Assembly: GCA_025201705.1 (NCBI GenBank) | Contig: MU617075.1 | Span: 4,539-24,380 of the forward strand | From: Dissophora ornata | Lineage: Eukaryota; Mortierellomycota; Mortierellomycetes; Mortierellales; Mortierellaceae | DNA length: 19,842 nucleotides | Direction: 5' to 3' | Part shown: one piece after another, positions 8,088-18,192 of the stretch | How the letters are laid out: each line of letters starts with the position of its first letter | Numbering within the stretch: position 1 is the stretch's first letter | The notes under the pieces: model-generated | Databases searched by the model: none | Told to the model about the DNA's origin: nothing | Seen by the model: the letters and a program-made list of their open reading frames with translations, nothing else | Position numbers and translations under genes: made by a program

Positions 8088-11000
8088 ATGCCCGCTCCGG
8101 CTCGGCCACCAGTCCACTCCCAAATGTCTGGCACTCCAGCACAGGGACCAGGACCCGCGACCGACCCCACATTCACTGCCCCCGACTTTGATGTTAAGGC
8201 CTGGATCAACGCCGTGCTCGATGCTGCCCCGCGCCACCAAGATACAGCTATACCCACTGCCACCCACACTGCAACAACAACCTTTGCCAGCACAGCATCT
8301 TCCTCAACTTCGCCCAACACGAATGGCAATGCAGACAGCACGTTGAAGAAATCTGCATCTTCAGCTACACTTGAAGCCGATGCCTCCTTGGATGCCTCAC
8401 TTCACCTTTTGCAGACTCCTGCACTCGACCCTGTCCTCGGTAAAGGTGCACGTAGCACAGAGATGTCTGGCTGCCACTCTCTTCCATGGACAGCATGAGT
8501 TTAACACTGCTTCCTTTTGCCCTACCCTCTCCATAGACGATGACAAAAATTTGGCTGACCAGGACGCGCTTTCGACTTCGTTATCGGCCTCTTCTTTGCC
8601 TCCTACCAACCAACAACAGCAACAACAGTTGACAGCAGCAAACGCGTCCAAGAGCCAGAACGCCCTCCTAACTCAACATGCAACAACCCACCTCACTAAA
8701 CTGCACCTCCTCGCCGGTCAGACTTCGGCCGCTCTTTCTACAACGACCCAGGACATTGTCAGACTTCTCCCTCGCCTGACTCACGAGCTAGATCAACTGC
8801 GACAAGAGACTAAAACCCTGCAGGAGGGCATTCGACTTGTCAGAAACGATATCAACTCAGTCGATTCTGCCGACACTGTACAGGCCTTGGACCGACTCAA
8901 GTATTTGGATCTAGTCAAGACCCGTATGGAGGCCACACATTCTGCATTGAGAGAAGCCGAGAACTGGAGAAACCTCGAAGCAGAAGCAAACGATATATTT
9001 GCTAAAGGAGACTTTACAAGAGCGGCGACGCGGCTTTCAGAGGCGGAGCGGTCGCTCGTCGTGTATAAGAACACCAATGTCGAGGGCGACCGAATGGCGT
9101 TGTTGCAGGTACTCAAGGATCAACTGGAGCACCAAGTCATAGGCAAGGTCAAGGAAGCGCTAGAGCAAAAGGACACAGCAGCTTGTCAGACCCTGATGAA
9201 TGTCTTTGGGCTTATTGGTCGCCAGGAAAAGTTTCAGGAGTACTACATTTCTCAGCGTCGCGCACCTTTGATCGAGGAATGGAGACAACTGACAGGAGCG
9301 ATGAACATAATCAGCAAAGGAGGCTCAGTGGCGACTGTACAAAGACCAGCAGGTATCTCCCAGGACTTTGTCACTGTGCTCCAGACATTTTACAAAGATG
9401 CATCAAACATGCTACGCGACGAATTTGCTTGGACAACCAGCATCTTCTCCGATCCATCCGCTACAATTCACAGTCTCGTTCAGGATATCTTTTCTCACAT
9501 TGACCCAAGCATGCAGGCAGCTTTGCAGCACATTGGCAAGACGCGAGGAGATGAGGGCAGCCTACCGGTCTTGATTTCCGCCTTTGCAGCGACAGAGTCA
9601 TTTGGAACATGGATGGAGCGAATCGTCTCGCAGCCCCTGGTCGGGAACCAGCGAGAGCACAGCGGCAACCGGCCAAGAGCAGGCACTCTTGTTCAGGACA
9701 GCAACTCCAAAGAAAGTAAAGGGACACATATCCAACGCCCACCATTTGGCTCAGATTCGCTCGAGATTGGATCCATCCACGACCCCCATGAATGGGCTTA
9801 TATCCTCTATGAGCCTTTCATGACTTACCAACGTGACTATGGCAAGCTGGAGGGTGCACATCTGCGGGCGCTGCTCTCCAAGTCCGTGCCATCGATGGCA
9901 CCCTACCCAGACAACATCACGAAGACTAGGATGCTTTCCAAGAGCAGCTCCCATTTGGTGCAGATCATGACGGACACAAACAATCTTGCTTTCAGTTTGG
10001 CGGAAGGTGCTATTGGACGGTGCATGCGTCTGACCCATGGCTTTGGCGCCCCTGGGCTCCTGGATGGTCTCAATAGCTTCTTCAAGGACATTATGGACCG
10101 CTACGCTGAGATTTTGATGGAGTGCAGACAGAGATCAGGTCTACAAGCGGAAGAGCCTGCAAGCAACAACCCAAGACAGATCGACAACAGTCGAAGTTCG
10201 CGACCGAGCTCTCGATATGAGACTGTGGAGGACGAGGATTCTGAGGATTCTGAGGGATGGGACGACGACGTGAATGAGCAAGATCAGCGTCTCTTCCAGA
10301 TGGGTCTACGCTTGATGGTTCTCTGCCGACAGCTTTGCCTCAAACTTGAGCAATTAGATCTCAAGACCAAAAGGGCACTCCGAGGAGTTGAGGACTTGGT
10401 CAAGGTGGACAGAACAGGCCAGGACCCGGTATTATCAGGAGCTCATCATCACGCCTCGGTTGCGACTTCGTCTCTTGAACACGGATCTTCTAGTTCTGGT
10501 CTAAAGCTGGCAGCTCAACCCCCGAATGCCTCGATTGCTTTATTACAACAGTCCAACTTGAACAGCTTCCGCCTGTCAGAGATCCTGGAGATTGTTAAGA
10601 AATCAGATCTCAAGGATGAACATGTGGCCAGCACCGGCCTCACAGGCGATGGAGCATCGCCTATGGATCGCCTCTCTGCTGAGACTGATCTTGGACTTGA
10701 GCCCAAAGCGAACCATCTCCTTTTGCAGAGCCATCAACGAGCTATTCATCTCACAAAGCTCTGTCAGCGATTTATCTTTGACTCGGTCTACATCCCGTTG
10801 GTCCGCCCCTTGACAGACATGGCGCTGCTTCCATGTTGGACAGAGGGAATCGATCAGCAAAGCTCGGGTGATGACACGAAGGGTATTCGGAGAATTCATC
10901 AGAGCACCATGGGTGGCACTCGTACGGATGTGATCAGGTTCAGGTCAAGCCCCAGCGACTATATGGAGGAATTGTTGAGGCAGCTTCTGGGATTGCCGCT

Positions 11001-11892
11001 TACATTCGGAATGTACGAAGGAGATGTGGGACTTCGGTTCGGAATCCATTCATTGCCGTACGCTGATCGGCCATATGACAGCTCACATCAGCAGCAGGAG
11101 GAGTCTTCGGAGCAACAGTCGCCCTTGGTAACCGGAGCAGAAGAAGATGAGGTGGGCAAAGATGATGAAAAAGATTTGGGTGTTGGAGAGGTAGATACGG
11201 CTCGAGCGGCAGATAAGGACGAATCGAGGGAATCTGAGGAGCAGCAGATGGCTGAGGAGGACGACTTGGCAGTGATGCATCGATGGATCACATCGCTCTC
11301 GAGAGCAGCAATGCATACGATGGTTGAACGTCTGTACAATCCAAATCCAGGACAGATGTCCGCGACGACCTCGCAAGCGGCTATCAACACGCCTCCGTCG
11401 AGTAATCGTGGCCGATTTGCAGGATCACCATCACCTTTGGTCTCTTCACAAGGCGGCCACGCAGGCAATACAACCAAAGAGCGCCACTATTTGACGAGAC
11501 TCTCCGATGCAGGTGCTAAGCAGCTTGAGATGGATCTCGGATATTTTGTCGACACTTGTCTGACCTCGTTGGCAATTGAGCCCACACCGAGCATCCGTGC
11601 GCTGATCAAGGCGCTGCGTCTGAGCGAAGCAGGTCTGCTGATGGCTCTGCAGCAGCTGCAGCAGCAACAGGATGAGCTTCAACTGCAGTCTTCTGAGGAG
11701 TTGGGCACAAAATCGAAGCGACCTTCAGTGATGCTGGAGCCGCAGCAAGTATCGCTAGTGATTCCAGGTGCGCCAGCGATGCCATCCGTCTTGGTGGTCG
11801 CAGAAGAGGATGTTGTGGGACAACTGGAGCTGGAGAAGAAGGTGCTGGAGTGGGTAGCTAGACTGAAGGGAATTGAAGTCCCAAGCACTTAG
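8088..11892 (+). CDS. COG7: Conserved oligomeric Golgi complex subunit 7
   Basis: COG7 is a lobe-B partner of COG5, COG6 and COG8 in the Golgi tether. Two exons, 8088-8439 and 8537-11892, joined through a 97-bp intron (GTAAAG to CATAG, phase 1) that turns DPVL|DDDKNL into one frame; 1235 residues. The signature DFDVKAWINAVLDA is at residues 33-46 (human DFDVKEWINAA). A coiled-coil-rich region spans about 186-316. GAIGRCMRLTHGFGAPGLLD near 610-630 matches human DRCVRFTNGLGTCGLL, and GAKQLEMDLGYFVD near 1109-1122 matches SAKQLATDIDYLIN. The protein is far longer than human COG7 (770) because of low-complexity inserts: Ser/Thr-rich 50-110, poly-Gln near 142, acidic 680-700, and an acidic/Gln-rich block 968-1030. 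A second in-frame ATG lies at 8124. The intron prediction is firm, since the exon-1 frame stops 60 bp later. Confidence 0.9.
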
Positions 11893-11908
11893 AGTACATA
11901 CTTCCCGC

Positions 11909-11914
11909 AATAAA
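11909..11914 (+). terminator. Poly(A) signal of COG7
   Basis: AATAAA on the plus strand, 17 bp past the COG7 stop codon and extended by further A. Confidence 0.65.
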
Positions 11915-11970
11915 AAAAGTGCGCTTTATGGCAGTAAGGGGGTAAACATATTTTCAGGCAACAGATGTAA

Positions 11971-11976
11971 TTTATT
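11971..11976 (-). terminator. Poly(A) signal of the H+-ATPase gene
   Basis: AATAAA on the minus strand, about 175 bp past the ATPase stop. The two convergent genes share 259 bp, and this signal lies only about 60 bp from that of COG7, so their 3' ends may overlap. Confidence 0.5.
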
Positions 11977-12151
11977 GTAAAATTGGAATGTATGAAGAAG
12001 TATTGGAGATACAAAGATATATAGACAAGTGTGGGGGCGAGTTGAAGAGTAGAGGATGGAGGCGGAAATGGAGAAGACTAGTTACAGGGGGAGAAGAAGG
12101 TAGGTGGCTATAAAGTCGGAGAGAAGGAGAGGAGTGAGGAGTCGCTCGAGC

Positions 12152-15100
12152 TTAATGATCGACCGCGGCAGCTTGTCGGTCCCAGTTGACATCATACGTC
12201 TGTGGGATATTGCTTCCGCCATCACGGATCGCCAGCAGGACTTTGGTCTTGAGGGCAATCCCATGAACTTTGTGGATGCTCTTCCAAACACGTCGCTGCT
12301 GGACCTTGTTGCGCTTTCTGTCTAGGAGCACCTTTCTCCTCGCTCCAAAGGGCGCGCAGCTCAGAGACGCAGCTCCGATGGTCCAGTACTTGAAAACCTG
12401 GACCTTGATCGCATCCAGCACCACGCAGGCTGCGAACGAGATCGCAAACACGGCCAGGGCCTGGCCTGCAGGGATTGCAGGCGTGAGCCATCCAAAGATG
12501 ACCATGAACAGTGCAATCACCTGGGTGCCAATAATAACGCCGATAAATGTCCACGAGGGGACGCTTTCCCAAAAGTATCCTGTCAGGCGTGTCGAGAAGA
12601 TGAGGAAGTGGGGTGCGGAAGAGATGTGCAGGTACATGACCGATTCCAGGCGCCGGTCTACACCGTCGCCATCGGCCTCTGGATGTGGCACATAGCCTTG
12701 GGACTTCCAGAAGTAGTAAAAGTGTCCAAAGGAGAGGGCCGTCAAGAGGAGGCCCAGGAAGCAGGACAAGAAGATAAGCTGACCAACACGCCACTTGTCC
12801 GGCAGAGCAGAGACCTGAGCGTTATCGACTGCAATGACAAGGGTAGCAGCATCGTTCAGGATACAGATCAGAATCAGGAGACGCGCAGGCAAGGTCCAGT
12901 CGTAAATGAGAACCACGACAAAGAAAAAGATCAAGAAATGGACAGTGGAGGTGATTCGATAGAGAGCATAGGATCGCATGCGCTGGAAGATGGCTCTCGA
13001 GGCTAGGATTCCCTCGATGATCGTCGACAGACCCGGAGCCAGCAACACGATATCTGCTGCAGATCGGGCGGCATCTGTGCATCCATGCACCGCAATACCA
13101 ACATTGGCTTTCTTCAAGGCTGGCGCATCGTTGACACCATCGCCCGTCATGCCAACAAGGAGACCTCGTTTCTGGAGCGCATCCACAATCCTGAACTTGT
13201 GCTCAGGCGTAACCTCTGCAAATCCATCGGCACGGTAGAACCTATCTGAAGCTGTTTCTTCAGAGACTGTGGGATCCGCCAATGCAGATGCGTCCAGAAT
13301 TACGCGTCCCATGCCCAATCTGCGTGCAACCTCCTTGGCAATGATCTGCTGGTCACCCGTCACCATTTTGACTGTGATGCCCATCCTGTGACAACGCTCG
13401 ATTGTATCTGCAGAGTCTGGTCGTGGCGGGTCCAGCATGGCAGCCAATCCCACAAGTGTCCACTGATCCGTTCCAGCAACTGTCTTGGCAACACCCAACG
13501 CGCGGAGTCCACGCTGAGCCATCGCGATGTACGCCTTCACTCCAGCATCGTGACCCCCGACCAACTTGATGATTACTTGCGGTGCACCCTTGGCGACCTG
13601 GAAGGTCGTGTTATTCTTCACATCCCGTACGGTTGCCTTAGTATACTTGACACTGGGGTTAAAGGGCACAAAGTTCGTGATATCGTAGCCGGGCACCTTG
13701 TTTTCCTCGATCCTGTTCCTCAGCACTGGCACCTGTTGCTCTGCCGCCTGTCGAACTGCCATCTCAATAGGATCGTTGGCGCCAAACTCAGATGCCAAAT
13801 AAGAATAAAGCAGCAAGTCTTTGGAAGAGTAACCGTCGCAGAGATAGGGTTCATCGAACGTGAGTTCGTTCAATGTGAGTGTGCCGGTTTTGTCGGAGCA
13901 GAGCACAGACAAGGACGACATTTCCTCGACAGCTGCCAGACGTTTGACAATGACCTGCTTGGCAGCCAGACCGCGAGCTCCGACGGCCATGGTGACGGCC
14001 ATGACTGTGGGCAAGCCCACGGGGATGGCAGCGACAGCGAGAATGAGGACCGGTCCCAGGATTTTGAGGACCTGGCCACGGACGGGGTCGTTGCGGAAGG
14101 TGATGAATTGGAAGATGATGATAAGGACGACGAGGATGAGGGTGAAAATAATGAGGAAGTTGCCGATTCTGTTGATAATTTTCTGGAAATGACCCTCGTC
14201 CTGGGTGGTAGCAATCAAGTGAGCAGCCCTGCCAATGTAGGTCTTGATACCTGTCTTTGTCACAATTGCCCTCTGCTGGCCCTGCTTTACGACTGTCGAA
14301 GAAAAGACCTCGTCGCCTTTCTGCTTCCTAGCTGGCAGGGACTCTCCTGTAAGGGACGACTGGTCGACCAACAATTCTCCCTCTGTGTCTGCTCCAGATG
14401 CATCAATACCCAAAAGTCGTCCATCTGCAGGGACAATATCTCCGAGACGAAGAACAATGATATCACCAGGCACGAGGCCCGAGGTGTCAATTTCCTGCAG
14501 ATGTCCCTCGCGCCAGCATCGGGTCTTGAGAGCCAGCGTATGGCGCAGAGCATCGACTGCGGACTCTGCGCGGGCTTCTTCGACGTAGCCGATGACAGCG
14601 TTCAATACCAAAAGGCCGAGAATGATTCCAAAGTTGAACCAATCCTACAATGAAAAATAAGAAAAATGGGTTGTTCATGGTCTGTCAGGACACGGTTTTC
14701 TGGAGTAACGTATTCCCCAAAAGACAAAGTTCTAGCTCCTCTATAGCCGTTGTTGCTCTCGTCTACGTGCACTCGTGTATGGGCGTTGTTGGCTGTTGCG
14801 CCATCTCTGTTTGTCCAATTGATCACAAATTTTAATCAACAAAAGGCGCACAATCTCGACTCCTGTTCTTATCGCACCTCCTCCTTCTTTGCAGTCGAGT
14901 TCGTTCCATGGCTTCTTGCTGGACTAGTGTTCTTTTTTCCAGTCGTTCTATCCAAACTCCCAAACACCACTTGTTCCTGCAGACTTGCGGTGCACTGCCC
15001 TTACCTCTCTTTTCTTTTTTTGTTTGTATGCATCAATCGTATGACTAGAATACACATCACTGCGCCTGCACACCGCCCAACCTGATCGCGAAAATCCTTT

Positions 15101-15459
15101 CCCCCCCCCCCTTCTTCCACCATGTGTAGGACAAACTAAACACAAGTTGCTATTTTTGTTACCTGAACAATCGCCGAGATGATACAAGCCAACTGAATCA
15201 AGAACGCAATGGGGCCAATGAAATAACCCAAGAACTTCAAGAATTGGTTCTGCTTGACCTCGACCAACTCGTTCTTTCCAAACGTCTGTAGCCGTTCAGC
15301 AACCTGTTCCTGAGTCAACCCGGTCTGTGGGTTTGTCAGGAACAGATCATCAAGTTCTACACCGCCTTCGTCGTTTACATGGTGTTGTTGTTGACGATAG
15401 TTTCCTGGTGACTTTGGCTCTTCCTTTGGGTCTTGGAGCTCGAGGTATCCACGAGCCAT
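12152..15459 (-). CDS. PMA1: Plasma-membrane H+-ATPase, P-type class IIIA
   Basis: This pump exports protons at the cost of ATP and energises nutrient uptake. Exons 15459-15163 and 14644-12152 give 929 residues; the 518-bp intron falls exactly between membrane helix 1 (GPIAFLIQLACIISAIVQ) and helix 2 (DWFNFGIILGLLVLNAVIGY). TGES (A domain) is at 198-200 plus Leu, AIPVGLPTV of helix 4 follows at about 305, the phosphorylated Asp350 is in CSDKTGTLT, KGAP (ATP binding) begins at 451, and GDGVNDAP spans about 600-607. In helix 6 the proton-binding Asp697 sits in ILNDAATL, the plant-like form rather than the yeast FADVATL. The tail after the last helix (about 70 residues) is very basic (RRKVLLDRKRNK, QQRRVWKSIHK) and ends AAAVDH, without the penultimate Thr of plant pumps. 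Start ATG 15459 follows an A11 leader tract. It is convergent with COG7. Confidence 0.93.
14645..15162 (-). other. Long first intron of the H+-ATPase gene, with C11/G11 run
   Basis: The intron starts GTAACA and ends TTGTAG, and is about five times the usual length in this window. The protein is continuous across it (AIVQ|DWFNF), so no coding exon is missing. On the plus strand it carries eleven C at 15101-15111, equal to G11 in the transcript. I see no other gene inside. Confidence 0.8.
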
Positions 15460-16116
15460 GATTGTCGCGAGAGGGACTGATTTTTTTTTTTAAAGTTGGG
15501 TGAACAGCCGATGATGTATTTCTTTTCTTCGGGATCTAGTCGAGTCGTGAAAAGGGGAGAGCCTGCCTTCTCCGAGAGTAGCAGGGAATGGAGGAAGGGT
15601 GAAGGAGGAGGGAGAGTACAGGTGGGCTGTACAAGTACCCGCGTCTGTGTTGTGTAGAGTGTTTGCGTGTTTGGTGAAAGAATGACCGTATCTCTTGCCG
15701 GGCAACTAGCGTGATTGAGAACGAGGGACACGGTGGAGAGGAGACGCAGAGAAAGGAGGACGAGAGAGAAGATGAAAGAGGAAACGAAAGAAGAAACGAA
15801 AGATGGAAGAGAGTGTACAAAGGAACAGGGCTACACCGAATAGGGGACGATGCGACAGTTAAAAATAACGCCACGGCGGCAAGCAACGCAGGACCCACAC
15901 ACGCCCAAAGAGAAGGAAGGACTGATGCTACGATACATGTGCTTGTGACAGAAAATTGCTATACTCAGGGCGCAACACAAACTAAAACGACGACCAACCA
16001 GCCGACAATGCGCTGCCCACATGTAGCCATCGCGCACCGCCCTTGTCTTTCCGAAATGCACCCAGGCTCACACATCTGCATCTCTGTGGCAGGAGCAAAC
16101 GCAGAGCTGTACGTGT

Positions 16117-16139
16117 CGAGTATATTAGTAATATACTCG
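16117..16139. repeat. Perfect 23-nt palindrome
   Basis: The arm CGAGTATATTA (16117-16127) is followed by one central G and its exact reverse complement (16129-16139). It lies about 160 bp past the HEM12 stop codon, in the space between HEM12 and the H+-ATPase promoter. It could be a dimeric protein-binding site or a hairpin in the HEM12 3' region. Confidence 0.95.
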
Positions 16140-16261
16140 CTGCTCGTGGCCGGCGTCAAAGCGTTGCATTGCAGAGCGGGCTCCATAGTCTACAGGTACA
16201 TGACCCGCGTCATTATGCACCACACGACTACGTGTGTGTCAGCTTGGCACTCGAGTATTTT

Positions 16262-16267
16262 TTTATT
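16262..16267 (-). terminator. Poly(A) signal of HEM12
   Basis: AATAAA on the minus strand, 30 bp past the HEM12 stop codon. Confidence 0.65.
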
Positions 16268-16296
16268 GCAATACATTTTTTAGCCCCCAACGCGTT

Positions 16297-17894
16297 TCAT
16301 GCAATGGTCTCACAGTCATCATTGCCCTGTACAATCTCCCGACTGACCCTGTGCACAGTCTTCAAGAACACCTCCATCGCCTCCACTGGTACGGTCTGCA
16401 AAATACCATGTCCCAGATTCGCAATATACCTCGTCGACTTGTCACTGCCGTAAAACGCCCTCACCATCCTCTCTGTCTCCTCAACAATGGCCTCCTCTCC
16501 ACCCAACAGCACATTGGGATCCAAGTTGCCCTGCATTGTCACACGTCCTTTCGTGATGGCTCTTGCAAACTCTGGGGACTGAGTCCAGTCCAAAGAGACG
16601 GTATCATATCCGATAGTGGACAGGGCATCCAGTGCATACCATGCGCCCTTTGCAAAGACGGTCATGGGCACAGCTTTTTCAGAACCGAGCTCGGCCTTGA
16701 CACGGCCTGCAATCTGGGCTAGGTATGGGAGTGCGAAATTTTCAAAGTCGCGGGGTGACAGTTCTCCGCTCCAAGAATCAAACACTTGCAGCATCTACAG
16801 GAATAGAAGAGTGTCTTTGTCAGCGAGACGACCTTTAATATGAGATCGAAGCGAGAGAGAGAGGGATATGCAGAGGAATCCGTAAGATGCGAAGATACCG
16901 CCTCTTCGTACCTGAGCACCGGCATGGACTTGTCCAACAAGAAAGTCGACACAAACATCGGTGATTCTCTGAAGCAACTCATAGCTAGCCTCCGGGTACT
17001 TGTAAATCCAGGTCTTGACTTTGGACCACTGCTTGCCACCGTCCCCTCCCTCGATCATGTACGTCTATAATAAGGGGCCGAAAGAGTCAAACAAGATGTT
17101 CGTCAATATGAATAGCAATCGGACAAAGAACATTAATTCTTTGCAGACACAGATCTTACCATCAAAGTCCAGGGTCCGCCCACGAATCCAATCAAGGGCA
17201 CGCGCCCCTCCAGTGCATGTCTCGTCATTTTAATCGCATCAAACGCATACTGCAACTCCTCGTGGACATCCACCTTCTTCTTCAACCGGCGCAGATCATG
17301 CGGAGTCACCAATGGGTTAGGCATCTGTGGACCTTTATCCGGGGTCATTTCGACTTGTAGCCCCAGCGCTTGGGGGACAACGAGGATATCGGAAAAGATA
17401 ATGGCAGCGTCCAGGAGGCCGTCGTAACGGTCAATGGGTTGGATGGTGACTTCTGTTGCCAGCTCAGGGGTCCGGCAGATCTCGAAAAAGTCGTGCTTTT
17501 CGCGTAATTTGCGGAACTCTTTTTTTTTTTTTATTTACACAGGACACAGAGAGACACAGATCAATACAACGGCAATAACAAACAAAATTTATACACAAAG
17601 AAAGACCTCAACTCACCAGGGAGATAACGGCCAGCTTGGCGCATCACCCAGACTGGGGCACGCTCTGTCATCTCGCCGCGGGCTGCCCTCAGGATCAGGT
17701 CGTTCTTCAGTTCCGGGAACGAACATTGCGACGGTCGTCGAGGGGTGGTTGTGGAATGAGCATGACTGATGCTGAAAGGAATGCTGTTCGGCTCGTGGGA
17801 CAACAAGGCCGAGAGCACGCTCTGGCGCGGTGAGGATCAATGCCAGTGATCCGAGGACTACGGCAGTAAGCCATTGCTGTGTGTGGGCCACCAT
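16297..17894 (-). CDS. HEM12: Uroporphyrinogen decarboxylase
   Basis: The enzyme removes four carboxyl groups from uroporphyrinogen III to give coproporphyrinogen III, in the cytosolic part of haem synthesis. Firm exons: (first exon) to 17617, 17518-17160, 17064-16912, 16794-16297; introns 98, 95 and 117 bp. Conserved sites: [16 protein letters not shown] and [17 protein letters not shown] (Arg of the active cleft), [16 protein letters not shown] (essential Asp), [17 protein letters not shown] (Tyr), QGNLDP, and RYIANLGHG (His). The C-terminal tail is NDDCETIA. The 5' end is a problem: the conserved N-terminal frame has no ATG before it and meets a stop at 17839-17837. The first ATG downstream of the TATA box (17894) is in another frame. 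A small intron, for example 17861-17822 (40 bp) or 17861-17792 (70 bp), would join the two, giving about 405-415 residues. Intron 1 of the firm part ends in A13 directly before its AG. Confidence 0.9.
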
Positions 17895-17979
17895 GCTTGC
17901 GTTGCAGTGGTTGAGAGGGGGGTGTGAGCGGAGTGAGTAGAGTGAACAGGACAAGAGCCTAGAAAGTTGGTGGCCACGC

Positions 17980-17986
17980 TTTTATA
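17980..17986 (-). promoter_or_regulatory. TATA box of HEM12
   Basis: TATAAAA within GTATAAAAG on the minus strand, 86 bp upstream of the first ATG (17894) and followed by a C/T-rich leader. It is the clearest TATA box placed before a gene in this window. Confidence 0.65.
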
Positions 17987-18011
17987 CGCCTTGCGGGAAG
18001 GTTCTCTTGAT

Positions 18012-18017
18012 TTTATT
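18012..18017 (-). terminator. Possible poly(A) signal of the CBS-PB1 gene
   Basis: AATAAA on the minus strand, about 175 bp past the CBS-PB1 stop and only 26 bp upstream of the HEM12 TATA box. If used, the two genes overlap in control regions. No nearer AATAAA is seen. Confidence 0.4.
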
Positions 18018-18192
18018 TGCGCAACAGTTTAGGTTGTCGCTGCTGTCGCGGCACGAATGTGCGGCGCATGCAGCATACATATAGTTTACATGTAGGCGGA
18101 CAGAAAAGGATGAGCCTCGCACAGCAAGGCGCATAACACCGCAGAGGGCAGATCACTAAACATGCGTGAACATCGCAACTAAACCCCCTCTC

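Larger units (their letters stand above)
15460..16296. promoter_or_regulatory. H+-ATPase upstream region and HEM12 downstream region
   Basis: No gene is supported in these 837 bp. Going upstream from the ATPase start: an A11 tract in the sense strand (15481-15491), then a roughly 100-nt block at 15716-15815 that is nearly all purine on the plus strand, hence C/T-rich in the ATPase sense direction. It contains a tandem 12-mer (GAAACGAAAGAA at 15781-15792, repeated with one change at 15793-15804). Pyrimidine-rich blocks are common in promoters of strongly expressed fungal genes, so a promoter role is plausible but inferred. The right part holds the palindrome and the HEM12 poly(A) signal. Confidence 0.5.

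Noticed and set aside
7420..8191. Plus-strand ORFs opposite the dehydrogenase
   Set aside because: They are antisense to a complete SDR with all catalytic motifs, and translate to low-complexity Ser/Arg-rich peptides without recognisable domains.
8088..8498. COG7 exon 1 and the long downstream ORF as two separate genes
   Set aside because: The COG7 signature DFDVKAWIN is in the first part and the rest of COG7 in the second. A canonical 97-bp GT-AG intron joins them in phase.
13388..14653. Plus-strand ORF of 421 codons opposite the H+-ATPase
   Set aside because: It is wholly antisense to a well-conserved ATPase exon, has Cys/His/Ser-heavy composition typical of reversed coding sequence, and shows no domain. 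Codon bias of the sense gene explains the lack of stops.
15536..15898. Minus-strand Ser/Leu/Phe-rich ORF upstream of the H+-ATPase
   Set aside because: Its apparent hydrophobicity follows from the C/T-rich tract, where TTC, CTC and TCC codons are unavoidable. It has no convincing start or homology.
16795..17058. Read-through of the third HEM12 intron as coding sequence
   Set aside because: The frame ends in a stop formed by the acceptor TAG itself, and splicing gives [14 protein letters not shown], matching the conserved UROD sequence.
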